A stretch of 6,169 nucleotides of DNA from Desulfobacteraceae bacterium (lineage in GTDB: Bacteria; Desulfobacterota; Desulfobacteria; Desulfobacterales; SURF-7): contig JAUXCK010000187.1 of the NCBI GenBank assembly GCA_030618925.1, positions 1-6,169 on the forward strand. Reading direction: 5' to 3'. The notes below the pieces were generated by a model. The model did not search any database. It had not been told where the DNA came from and saw nothing but the letters and a program-made list of their open reading frames with translations. Shown here in pieces: positions 1 through 6,046 of the stretch (position 1 is the stretch's first letter; each line of letters starts with the position of its first letter). Made by a program: the position numbers and the translations under genes.

Positions 1-26
1 ATTACGATTAAGATTACGATTAAGAT
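1..26. repeat. End of a 12-bp tandem direct repeat
   Basis: The unit ATTACGATTAAG occurs twice in perfect succession (1-12 and 13-24), followed by AT, the start of a third copy. The array is cut by the left edge, so its full length is unknown. One frame through it stays open to a TGA at 100-102 and another to a TAA at 53-55, but both begin with alternating two-residue repeats (Ile-Thr/Ile-Lys or Leu-Arg), as expected from simple-sequence DNA rather than a gene end. I read it as a non-coding intergenic simple repeat. Confidence 0.7.
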
Positions 27-118
27 CGGGATTTGGGGAGGAGCGGCGGTTTTAATTGCATCCTTACAAAAAACACCCCTTGAAAATGGTGGCAGGCTTT
101 GATAAAAGTTTTATTTTT

Positions 119-146
119 TTGTTATTACCATGCATTAATGTATCAT
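119..146 (+). promoter_or_regulatory. Candidate sigma-70-type promoter for argC
   Basis: A -35-like TTGTTA (119-124) lies 16 bases before a -10-like TATCAT (141-146) in an AT-rich stretch about 85 bases upstream of argC. A weaker alternative is TTGAAA (80-85) with GATAAA (101-106) or TAAAAG (103-108). The assignment rests only on similarity to the consensus. An upstream gene beyond the window edge could also read through into argC. Confidence 0.35.
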
Positions 147-159
147 ACGCATTATTGCA
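131..159. promoter_or_regulatory. Operator-like inverted repeat over the argC promoter
   Basis: TGCATTAATG (131-140) and CATTATTGCA (150-159) are reverse complements at 9 of 10 positions, with a 9-base spacer. The dyad covers the candidate -10 hexamer, which is where a repressor site would be expected. It is AT-rich like ArgR boxes, but it does not match the ArgR consensus well enough for me to name the regulator. Confidence 0.35.
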
Positions 160-202
160 CAACCCTTGAGTGTGCCTTGCAGAATCAGTGGCAGGAGACG
201 GA

Positions 203-232
203 ATGCACAGCCGTGACCGGGGTGATCTATGA
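203..232 (+). CDS. Possible 9-codon leader ORF coupled to argC
   Basis: An ATG at 203 has a good Shine-Dalgarno AGGAG at 193-197 (5-base spacing). It opens a reading frame for MHSRDRGDL that ends in TGA at 230-232. The stop overlaps the argC start codon as ATGA (229-232), a classic geometry for translational coupling. Two of the nine codons are arginine (CGT, CGG), which would suit a leader responding to arginine supply. I see no clear attenuator hairpin, and so short an ORF can arise by chance, so the call is tentative. Confidence 0.3.
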   Translation: MHSRDRGDL

Positions 233-1266
233 TTAGAGCAGGAATTATCGGCGCAACAGGATATGCCGGTGCTGAACTTGTCCGGATATTATCCGGGCAT
301 CCGGAAGTGTCCCTTTCGGTTATCACATCGCGGCAGTATGCCGGGATTCCTTTTGCCGACATTTACCCGGCCTTGACAGGACGGGTCGACCTGAATTGTG
401 AGGAATATTCGGTTGACCGCTTCTCAAGCGGGACAGACGTTGTTTTTACAGCGCTGCCGCATCAGTTGCCAATGGCTTTTGTGCCGGAATTATTGGCGGC
501 AGGGAAAAAAGTAATAGATCTTTCAGCAGATTTCAGGTTCAAAGACCTGTCGACCTATGAGCTGTTTTATCAGCCGCACACTGCCGTTGATCTATGTGAA
601 CAATCCGTATATGGACTGTCTGAGGTCAATTTCAATGATATCCAGCAGGCGAGCCTGGTGGGTAATCCAGGGTGTTATCCAACGAGTGTCCTTTTGCCGC
701 TTGTGCCATTGCTGAAAAAGGGACTCATCAATCCGCATTCGATCATTGCCGATTCAAAATCAGGGGTTAGCGGGGCAGGGCGTTCCGCGTCATTGACGAC
801 TCATTTTTGTGAGGTGAATGAGGCATGTAAAGCCTATAAGATAGGTGCTCACAGACACACACCCGAGATGGAAGAGACCCTGAGCATCGCCACAGGTGAA
901 TCCATCCATTTAACCTTTGTGCCTCACCTTATACCTGTCACCCGTGGAATGCTCACCACCATTTACGCGGATCCGGTACAGGGCGCCGGGCAGGACGATA
1001 TTCGGGAGTGCCTGGCGGCTTTCTATGCCGGCCGTCCTTTTATTCGGTTGCATGAGGACAACCGATACCCGGACATATCTCATGTGCGGGGGACGAATTA
1101 TTGCGATATGGGGTTTAAAGTCGATCCCGGCACACAGCGGCTTATTTTAATCTCTGCAATAGACAACCTGGTAAAGGGCGCTGCAGGGCAGGCCGTCCAG
1201 AATATGAATATAATGTTCGGACTTGACGAAACGGCGGGATTACAGGCCCTGCCTTTCCCGGTATAG
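229..1266 (+). CDS. argC: N-acetyl-gamma-glutamyl-phosphate reductase
   Basis: This enzyme reduces N-acetyl-glutamyl-5-phosphate to N-acetyl-glutamate 5-semialdehyde with NADPH, the third step of arginine (ornithine) biosynthesis in the cytosol. The 345-residue length is typical of the type 1 ArgC family. The N-terminus carries the nucleotide-binding motif GATGYAG (residues 8-14). DLSADFR lies at about 97-103. The active-site segment GNPGCYPTS places the catalytic cysteine at residue 149. DSKSGVSGAGR (about 175-185), the histidine-rich GAHRHTPE (206-213) and the C-terminal IDNLVKGAAGQA (311-322) are also family hallmarks. The ATG at 229 is supported by GGGGTGAT at 219-226 and by the motif sitting right at the N-terminus. 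No other arg gene is visible in the window. A 45-base gap with no terminator leads to the ACT-domain gene, so the two may be co-transcribed. Confidence 0.97.
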   Translation: MIRAGIIGATGYAGAELVRILSGHPEVSLSVITSRQYAGIPFADIYPALTGRVDLNCEEYSVDRFSSGTDVVFTALPHQLPMAFVPELLAAGKKVIDLSADFRFKDLSTYELFYQPHTAVDLCEQSVYGLSEVNFNDIQQASLVGNPGCYPTSVLLPLVPLLKKGLINPHSIIADSKSGVSGAGRSASLTTHFCEVNEACKAYKIGAHRHTPEMEETLSIATGESIHLTFVPHLIPVTRGMLTTIYADPVQGAGQDDIRECLAAFYAGRPFIRLHEDNRYPDISHVRGTNYCDMGFKVDPGTQRLILISAIDNLVKGAAGQAVQNMNIMFGLDETAGLQALPFPV

Positions 1267-1300
1267 ATACAAAATCCAGACACAATTTTAAATTTTTTAA

Positions 1301-1307
1301 GGGGAGG
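1301..1307 (+). promoter_or_regulatory. Strong ribosome binding site of the ACT-domain gene
   Basis: GGGGAGG lies 4 bases before the ATG at 1312 and fixes that start. It is preceded by AATTTTTTAA (1291-1300). The same 10-mer precedes the binding-protein gene's Shine-Dalgarno at 2088-2097. Confidence 0.75.
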
Positions 1308-1311
1308 AACC

Positions 1312-1743
1312 ATGAAGATAGAACAGATTTCAGTGTTTCTTGAGAATAAAGCCGGCCGGCTGGCAAGCCTTGCTTCCTCTTTGGGGGATATGGGCATAAA
1401 TATTCGTGCCATATCATTGGCCGACACGTCGGATTTCGGTATCGTCAGGATGATTGTCAACGATACGGCGGGGGCCAGGGAGGTCTTGAAAGACCGCGGC
1501 TTTACCGTGAGCCTGACAGAAGTCATTGCCGTGGAAATTCCTGATAAACCGGGTGCACTGGCAAACCTTCTGGGTTTCATCGAGGAAGCCGAATTGAATG
1601 TGGAATATATCTATGGGCCCACCGGGAGCATAAGAGAAAACGCCGTATTGATTCTGCGGTTTGATGATCTGAACAAAGCAATAGAAGCACTTTCCGCCCA
1701 TGGGGTAAGTATTCTTAAAAGCAGCGAGGTATTAAATCTGTAG
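1312..1743 (+). CDS. Tandem ACT-domain amino-acid-binding protein
   Basis: This 143-residue cytosolic protein consists almost entirely of two ACT domains, at about residues 1-68 and 70-143. Each begins with a beta strand followed by the glycine-containing ligand loop: ENKAGRL (11-17) and DKPGAL (78-83). A helix and the typical N-[IV]-x-x-[IY] strand follow (GINIRAI at 28-34, LNVEYIY at 95-101). ACT domains usually bind amino acids and transmit the signal allosterically. There is no catalytic or DNA-binding domain, so it is probably a stand-alone sensor or a regulatory subunit of a partner. As I recall, such small ACT proteins often adjoin liv transporters and phenylacetate-CoA ligase genes in Desulfobacterota, and the downstream liv operon fits that. 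No membrane segments or signal peptide are seen. Neither its ligand nor its partner can be read from the sequence. Confidence 0.9.
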   Translation: MKIEQISVFLENKAGRLASLASSLGDMGINIRAISLADTSDFGIVRMIVNDTAGAREVLKDRGFTVSLTEVIAVEIPDKPGALANLLGFIEEAELNVEYIYGPTGSIRENAVLILRFDDLNKAIEALSAHGVSILKSSEVLNL

Positions 1744-1768
1744 GAATACGGCCTGACACATCGACCTG

Positions 1769-1933
1769 AATATATTAAACCGCCGGATAAATACCTAACA
1801 CTTGTCATCCCGGCGAAAGCCGGGATCCAGCGGTATTACTGGATGCCGTCGCTGCGCTATTCCGCCGCTTCGCTATTTCGGATCAAGTCCGGCATGACGG
1901 ATTTCAACTATTTAGTTACCGGATTAATATATT
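1769..1933. repeat. Palindromic dispersed repeat (MITE/REP-like)
   Basis: The ends are inverted copies. The left arm, 1769-1813, aligns without gaps to the reverse complement of 1889-1933 at 31 of 45 positions. This includes the perfect outer 10-mers AATATATTAA / TTAATATATT and the inner GTCATCCCGG (1804-1813) / CCGGCATGAC (1889-1898). Inside are a perfect 8-bp stem ATCCCGGC / GCCGGGAT with a GAAA tetraloop (1807-1826), a second hairpin ATCCAG / CTGGAT (1825-1844), a small CGGA / TCCG hairpin (1879-1891) and an imperfect 16-base direct repeat (CGCTGCGCTATTCCG and CGCTTCGCTATTTCG). The inner core resembles the GTCATnCCGGCGAAAGCCGG-type dispersed repeats I recall from many proteobacterial genomes. 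It encodes no protein, so any movement would depend on a transposase elsewhere. Confidence 0.75.
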
Positions 1934-2057
1934 TATAATGATGACAGAAAGATGACGGGTTGATGATTCCGGGTGGGTTATGTATAGGAAGGGGTGTCAC
2001 TTCTCACTATGGCTGGAAACCGGTCAGGTGTCCGGATATGTTGTGGAGTGTTGCGGC

Positions 2058-2086
2058 TTGGTCGTTCAAAGCCTGAGGTTTATTAT
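2058..2086 (+). promoter_or_regulatory. Candidate promoter of the liv operon
   Basis: A -35-like TTGGTC (2058-2063) is separated by exactly 17 bases from a -10-like TATTAT (2081-2086). Transcription would start near 2093, giving a leader of about 27 bases before the binding-protein ATG. The spacing and position fit well, but the -35 is only a partial consensus match. Confidence 0.4.
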
Positions 2087-2104
2087 TAATTTTTTAAAAT
2101 GCAA

Positions 2105-2110
2105 GGGAGG
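2105..2110 (+). promoter_or_regulatory. Ribosome binding site fixing the binding-protein start
   Basis: GGGAGG (within AAGGGAGGAA, 2103-2112) lies 9 bases before the ATG at 2120. The in-frame ATG at 2099 lies upstream of this site and would put seven extra residues, including a tryptophan, ahead of the lysine/arginine-rich start of the signal peptide. The ATG at 2120 is therefore preferred. Confidence 0.8.
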
Positions 2111-2119
2111 AACTGGATC

Positions 2120-3271
2120 ATGAAAAGGAGATTTTTATGTGCGGCAGTATCTGTTGTTGTCTTATTATTGGCATCAAACCTTTATGCAGAGCCAAAGGAG
2201 TATCGTGTGGGGGCCTTTTTTTCTGTCACCGGCAAGTTTGCGTCACTTCTGGGTGAGCCCGAGCGGAACTCTGTAAAGATGATTGAACAACAAATTAACG
2301 ATGCCGGCGGGATTAACGGGCACAAACTTGTATTATTTGTCGAGGATACCCAGGGGGACAATACCCGGGCGGTGAATGCGGTCAAAAAACTGGTCAAGAA
2401 AAATAAGGTGTGCGCCATTGTGGGTCCTTCCCGAAGCGGGTCAAGTATGGCGGCCTTGAAGGAAGCCCAGAAAGCAGAGATACCCATGATATCCTGTGCT
2501 GCGTCTGAGAAAATTGTCATGCCCGCAGCAGAGCGGAAATGGATTTTCAAGACACCCCAGAAGGACAGTGATGCGGTCCGCAGAATTTATGATCACATGA
2601 CAAAAAATGGCATCAAAGACATCGGGATCATTTCAGGCACAACCGGATTTGGAAACGCCGGCCGCAATCAATTGAAATTGATTGCAGGTGAGTACGGCAT
2701 TAAAATTGTTGCCGATGAGACCTATGGGCCTTCGGATACGGATATGACGGCCCAGCTGGTCAAGATCAGAAATGCCGGCGCAAAAGCAGTGGTCAACTGG
2801 TCCATTGTTCCGGCCCAGTCTATTGTGCCCAAGAATATGCGTCAGCTGAAAATGACCATTCAGCTCTACCAGAGCCACGGTTTCGGGAATGTGAAATATG
2901 CCAAGGCTGCCGGCGTAGCTGCTGAAGGTATTATCTTCCCGGCAGGCCGTCTTCTGGCTGTGAACACGCTTTCGGATGACAACCCGCAGAAAGCGCTTCT
3001 GCTTGATTACAAGACCAAATATGAGGCCAAATATAATGAGACAGCCAGTACTTTCGGCGGTCATGCATATGACGCGATCTGGCTTGTTATCAATGCGCTT
3101 AAAGAGGTGGGTGATGACCCGGCAAAGATCAGGGATCACATCGAAAAGGCCCGTTTTGTCGGCACCGGCGGGATTTTTCAGTTTTCTGCTGAAGATCACA
3201 ACGGCCTGGATAAAACTGCGTTTGAAATGATAACGGTCAAAAACGGCGAGTTTGTTGTCCTCGAGGATTAA
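2120..3271 (+). CDS. Branched-chain-type amino acid ABC transporter substrate-binding protein
   Basis: This 383-residue protein is a periplasmic binding protein of the LivJ/LivK (Peripla_BP_6, type 1 fold) family. It captures a ligand in the periplasm and delivers it to the LivHM channel. A signal peptide is clear: MKRR, a hydrophobic stretch rich in Val and Leu (residues 5-19), and likely cleavage after SNLYA (Ala23). Cys7 is too early and in the wrong context for a lipobox. The mature start YRVGAFFSVTGKFA (28-41) and the segment INDAGGINGHKL (59-70) are typical of the family. GPSRSGSS (102-109) is the expected ligand-contacting loop, and SGTTGFG (172-178) begins the second lobe. It is the first gene of the transporter operon and is followed by a strong hairpin. 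Paralogues in this family also import aromatic acids, amides or urea, so leucine/isoleucine/valine specificity is not proven and I withhold a livJ or livK symbol. Confidence 0.93.
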   Translation: MKRRFLCAAVSVVVLLLASNLYAEPKEYRVGAFFSVTGKFASLLGEPERNSVKMIEQQINDAGGINGHKLVLFVEDTQGDNTRAVNAVKKLVKKNKVCAIVGPSRSGSSMAALKEAQKAEIPMISCAASEKIVMPAAERKWIFKTPQKDSDAVRRIYDHMTKNGIKDIGIISGTTGFGNAGRNQLKLIAGEYGIKIVADETYGPSDTDMTAQLVKIRNAGAKAVVNWSIVPAQSIVPKNMRQLKMTIQLYQSHGFGNVKYAKAAGVAAEGIIFPAGRLLAVNTLSDDNPQKALLLDYKTKYEAKYNETASTFGGHAYDAIWLVINALKEVGDDPAKIRDHIEKARFVGTGGIFQFSAEDHNGLDKTAFEMITVKNGEFVVLED

Positions 3272-3293
3272 TTTCCGGATTAATGTTACGATG

Positions 3294-3319
3294 AAAGTGG
3301 GGGCGATTGCCCCCACTTT
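3294..3319 (+). terminator. Intra-operon hairpin between binding protein and livH
   Basis: AAAGTGGGGGC (3294-3304) and GCCCCCACTTT (3309-3319) form a perfect 11-bp stem with a GATT loop. It starts 22 bases after the binding-protein stop. Only a short T run follows (TTTTCT, including stem bases), so termination is probably partial, allowing read-through to livH 18 bases later. Such a hairpin can also shield the upstream mRNA from 3' exonucleases. Either effect would raise the amount of binding protein relative to the membrane components, a common arrangement in binding-protein-dependent ABC operons. Confidence 0.8.
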
Positions 3320-3337
3320 TCTAAAAACGGGTTGCTT

Positions 3338-4240
3338 ATGGATTCAGGCGGTGGTTTCACGGATCTTCTCCAGTTTATTTTTATGGGCCTTCAGAGGGGA
3401 AGCATCTACGCATTGGTGGCCATGGGGTTTAATATTATCTACAATGCGACAGGTATCATCAATTTTGCCCAGGGAGAGTTCGTGGTCCTGGGCGGTTTGA
3501 TGATGGTGACCCTGACCATGGGGTTTACTTTTTCCATCCCTTTTGCCTTTTTGATAACAGTGCTTTTCGTCATGGCCGTGGGGATCCTCATGGAGCGGTT
3601 TACCATAAACCCTGTCAAAAATCCTACCGTTCTCCGGCTTATTATTATTACCATCGCCGTATCGATCATCCTCGAGGGGAGCGCCATGATTTTATGGGGA
3701 AAAGAGTCCCATTACATGCGCCATTTCTCAAGCGATGAAACTTTCGAGATCCTGGGCGCAACAATTCTGCCGCAGACCCTCTGGATCATCGGCATCCTTA
3801 TCTTGATCGTCATTGGTTTTATGTTGTTTTTTAATTTTACAATGACCGGAAAATGCATGCGTGCCTGCGCCATAAACAGGGACGCTGCACGTCTTATGGG
3901 AATTAACGACAGGAAAATGGTGATGCTCTCCTTTGCGTTGTCGGCAGGGATCGGTGCTGTTGCCGGTATCATCATCACCCCCATCATCCAGATGGATTTC
4001 GGACGGGGAACAATGCTGGCCATAAAAGGGTTCGGCACCGCGGTGGTCGGCGGCCTGGGAAACAGCCTGGGGGGGCTGGTCGCCGGAATATTGCTGGGGG
4101 TGATTGAAGCGCTGGGCGCCGGCTACATTTCCTCCCATTATATGGATGCCATTGCATTATTGATTCTGTTAATTGTTTTATTTATCCGTCCAAGCGGTAT
4201 TTTCGGAAGTTCGGAAGCGTCGAAGCTAAAAGAGTTTTAG
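3338..4240 (+). CDS. livH: Branched-chain amino acid ABC transporter permease LivH
   Basis: This is an inner-membrane permease of 300 residues that pairs with LivM to form the translocation path. The N-terminal family signature is intact: GSIYALVAMGFNIIYNATG (21-39) running into INFAQGEF (41-48). Many long hydrophobic segments follow. The cytoplasmic coupling loop at about 173-195 (MRACAINRDAARLMGIN) should contact the ATPases. GGLGNSLGGLVAG (about 236-248) and the C-terminal FIRPSGIFG are standard for LivH. I chose the ATG at 3338. A TTG two codons upstream (3332) is possible but sits closer to the hairpin and gains no better ribosome binding site. The Shine-Dalgarno is weak for either start, so translation may be modest or depend on RNA folding. 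livM starts 5 bases after the stop, which suggests coupling. Confidence 0.95.
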   Translation: MDSGGGFTDLLQFIFMGLQRGSIYALVAMGFNIIYNATGIINFAQGEFVVLGGLMMVTLTMGFTFSIPFAFLITVLFVMAVGILMERFTINPVKNPTVLRLIIITIAVSIILEGSAMILWGKESHYMRHFSSDETFEILGATILPQTLWIIGILILIVIGFMLFFNFTMTGKCMRACAINRDAARLMGINDRKMVMLSFALSAGIGAVAGIIITPIIQMDFGRGTMLAIKGFGTAVVGGLGNSLGGLVAGILLGVIEALGAGYISSHYMDAIALLILLIVLFIRPSGIFGSSEASKLKEF

Positions 4241-4245
4241 ACCCT

Positions 4246-5259
4246 ATGGGAAGACAAGACTATATCGGGCTGTGTGTTTTTTTTGCGGTGGTGCTCACGA
4301 TTCCTTTTCTGATCACCAACGACTATTATATCAGCGTCCTTGTATTTGCAGCCTTCAACTGTCTGGCATGTATCGGTCTCAGCCTTTTACTGGGGTATGC
4401 CGGGCAGATTTCAATCGGCCATGCCGCCTTTGTCGGGGTGGGGGCCTACGCATCCGGGTATTTGACGGTGGAAATGGGATGGTCGCCCTGGATGGCCATG
4501 GGGGCGGGGGTTGTACTGGTGGTGCTCATCGCCCTTTTGATCGGGGTGCCTGCATTAAGGCTCAAGGGGCACTACCTTGCCATGGCGACATTCGGGTTTG
4601 GTACAATTTTATATATTGTTGCTGTGGCAGCCGTTGATTTTACAGGCGGGCCGGCCGGTTTGAGCGATATTCCGGCCATCAGCCTGTTCGGACTGGTACT
4701 GGACACGGACAAGCGGTTTTTTTATTTCAGCTGGGCTATTGTGGGGATTGGATTGTATTTCGGGCTGAATCTGATCCATTCCCGCGTGGGAAGAGGACTG
4801 CGCGCCATCCACGGCAGTGAAGATGCGGCGGAATCCGTGGGCGTGGACACCCCTTTTTACAAGATACAGATTTTTGTCTTAAGCGCCGTATATTCCTCCA
4901 TTGCCGGAAGCCTTTATGCCTATTATGTGAATTATATAGATCCGGGTCCATTCAGCATGATGCATTCAGTGCTCCTTTTAACCATGGTTGCCGTGGGCGG
5001 AATGCACAAGGTCTGGGGAGCGGTGATTGGTGCGATTCTCCTGTCATTGCTGCCGGAGTTTTTATCGTTTTTGACGGAATCTTTTCAAGCTGTCGGTCTG
5101 GAATACAATGAGGATTATAATACCCTTATCCATGGAAGCATTCTTCTTCTCATCATGCTTTTTTTGCCGGAAGGCTTGATAGACGGATTGGGCAGGTTGG
5201 CGGGGGGTGTTGGCGGGATGATAAACATAAAGAGACATCAGGATTCCGCCGGCACCTGA
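4246..5259 (+). CDS. livM: Branched-chain amino acid ABC transporter permease LivM
   Basis: This 337-residue polytopic membrane protein is the second permease subunit. The hallmark GYAGQISIGHAAF lies at residues 50-62, directly after hydrophobic segments at about 10-24 and 30-49. LKGHYLAMATFGFG (about 106-119) and the coupling loop LRAIHGSEDAAESVGVD (about 185-201) match the family. The carboxy end has the PEGLIDGLGR-type segment that usually closes LivM. Length is normal, without the long N-terminal extension of the E. coli protein. It starts 5 bases after livH and ends 12 bases before livG. It has little recognisable Shine-Dalgarno, so translation probably depends on ribosomes finishing livH. 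Confidence 0.95.
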   Translation: MGRQDYIGLCVFFAVVLTIPFLITNDYYISVLVFAAFNCLACIGLSLLLGYAGQISIGHAAFVGVGAYASGYLTVEMGWSPWMAMGAGVVLVVLIALLIGVPALRLKGHYLAMATFGFGTILYIVAVAAVDFTGGPAGLSDIPAISLFGLVLDTDKRFFYFSWAIVGIGLYFGLNLIHSRVGRGLRAIHGSEDAAESVGVDTPFYKIQIFVLSAVYSSIAGSLYAYYVNYIDPGPFSMMHSVLLLTMVAVGGMHKVWGAVIGAILLSLLPEFLSFLTESFQAVGLEYNEDYNTLIHGSILLLIMLFLPEGLIDGLGRLAGGVGGMINIKRHQDSAGT

Positions 5260-5271
5260 TAACGGGTTAAT

Positions 5272-6033
5272 ATGAGCAAAAACCATTTGGAACTCATAAA
5301 TCTTCGCAAAGTTTTTGGCGGTGTGGTGGCTGTTGATGATTTGAATCTGTCGGTCAGGCGGGGAACAATTACATCCATCATCGGCCCGAACGGCGCCGGG
5401 AAAACCACCATTTTCAATCTTATTACCGGCTATCTAAAACCGTCCGGCGGGATAATAAAATATGACGGCAGAGCAGTAAACGGGAAAAAGCCGTACAGGG
5501 TGGCGGCATTGGGCATTGCACGAACCTTTCAAAACGTTCAAATTTTTTCCGATATGACGGTTCTTGAAAATGTCATGGTCGGTCGACACCTGCGGTCCCA
5601 TTCAGGACTGCTGCGCTCATCACTCCTCCCTCCGTTTTTTCGGAAAGAGGAAAAAAAAATCAGCTGTGATGCAGAAAAATGGTTGTCATTTGTGGGGATG
5701 GCTGAAGAGGCCGGGCGATCTGCCGGGAGCCTTCCCCTTGGCAGTCAGCGGATGCTTGAAACAGCCCGGGCACTCGCCATGGAGCCTAACCTTCTTCTTT
5801 TTGATGAACCGGCGTCCGGCCTGAACGCACGCGAAACCGTTGCCATGGGCGAATTGATCAGCAAGATCAAGGAAATGGGAATTACAGTGGTGCTTGTGGA
5901 GCATGACATGGAGCTGGTCATGGACATTTCCGATACCGTATCGGTCATCAATTTTGGAAAACACATCGCCCGGGGAACACCGGCCGAGGTTCAAGTCAAT
6001 CCGGATGTGATTACAGCGTATCTCGGGGAGTAG
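5272..6033 (+). CDS. livG: Branched-chain amino acid ABC transporter ATP-binding protein LivG
   Basis: This cytosolic ATPase of 253 residues powers import as a heterodimer with LivF. The Walker A motif GPNGAGKTT lies at 38-46, the Q-loop glutamine in RTFQN is residue 87, Walker B LLLFDEP spans 174-180 (Asp178, Glu179), the D-loop ASGLN follows at 181-185, and the switch histidine is His211 in VEHDM. The ABC signature reads LPLGSQR (154-160). This departs from the canonical LSGGQ, although LivG proteins commonly vary here. The insert after TVLENVMVGRH, up to about residue 130, is characteristic of LivG and separates it from LivF. The C-terminal ARGTPAEVQVNPDVITAYLGE is also typical. A run of nine A (5651-5659) encodes the EKK segment at 127-129. 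The Shine-Dalgarno before the ATG is weak. Confidence 0.96.
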   Translation: MSKNHLELINLRKVFGGVVAVDDLNLSVRRGTITSIIGPNGAGKTTIFNLITGYLKPSGGIIKYDGRAVNGKKPYRVAALGIARTFQNVQIFSDMTVLENVMVGRHLRSHSGLLRSSLLPPFFRKEEKKISCDAEKWLSFVGMAEEAGRSAGSLPLGSQRMLETARALAMEPNLLLFDEPASGLNARETVAMGELISKIKEMGITVVLVEHDMELVMDISDTVSVINFGKHIARGTPAEVQVNPDVITAYLGE

Positions 6034-6046
6034 GATAGCGTTTCTT

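Larger units (their letters stand above)
1744..2119. other. 376-base intergenic region with a repeat element and a promoter
   Basis: No gene is supported here. The left part is occupied by the palindromic repeat element (1769-1933), and the right end by the candidate promoter and ribosome binding site of the binding-protein gene. Between them, 1934-2057 shows no clear structure, RNA gene or meaningful reading frame that I can recognise. There is no classical U-tract terminator directly after the ACT gene, but the GC-rich hairpin at 1807-1826 could help end or stabilise its transcript. Confidence 0.8.

Noticed and set aside
1..102. Frame open from the left edge to TGA at 100-102, possibly an upstream gene's C-terminus
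   Set aside because: It starts with alternating residues produced by the tandem repeat and resembles no known protein end. It cannot be excluded without the upstream sequence.
101..120. ATAAAA-G-TTTTAT palindrome followed by a T run as a terminator
   Set aside because: A 6-bp pure A-T stem with a one-base loop would not form a stable hairpin.
1098..1580. 160-codon minus-strand open frame across the argC end and the ACT gene
   Set aside because: It spans two confident + strand genes and the gap between them and shows no domain signature.
1804..1898. Possible CRISPR repeat or small structured RNA in the palindromic element
   Set aside because: There is no regularly spaced set of identical repeats with unique spacers. 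The symmetry fits a dispersed palindromic repeat better.
3265..3284. Direct repeat GGATTAAT flanking the end of the binding-protein gene
   Set aside because: Two 8-bp AT-rich copies 12 bases apart are within chance expectation, and nothing around them indicates an insertion.
2633..3316. 227-codon open frame on the minus strand opposite the binding-protein gene
   Set aside because: It lies almost wholly antisense to a clear gene, has no recognisable motif, and its start lies in the intergenic hairpin region. It is a coding shadow.
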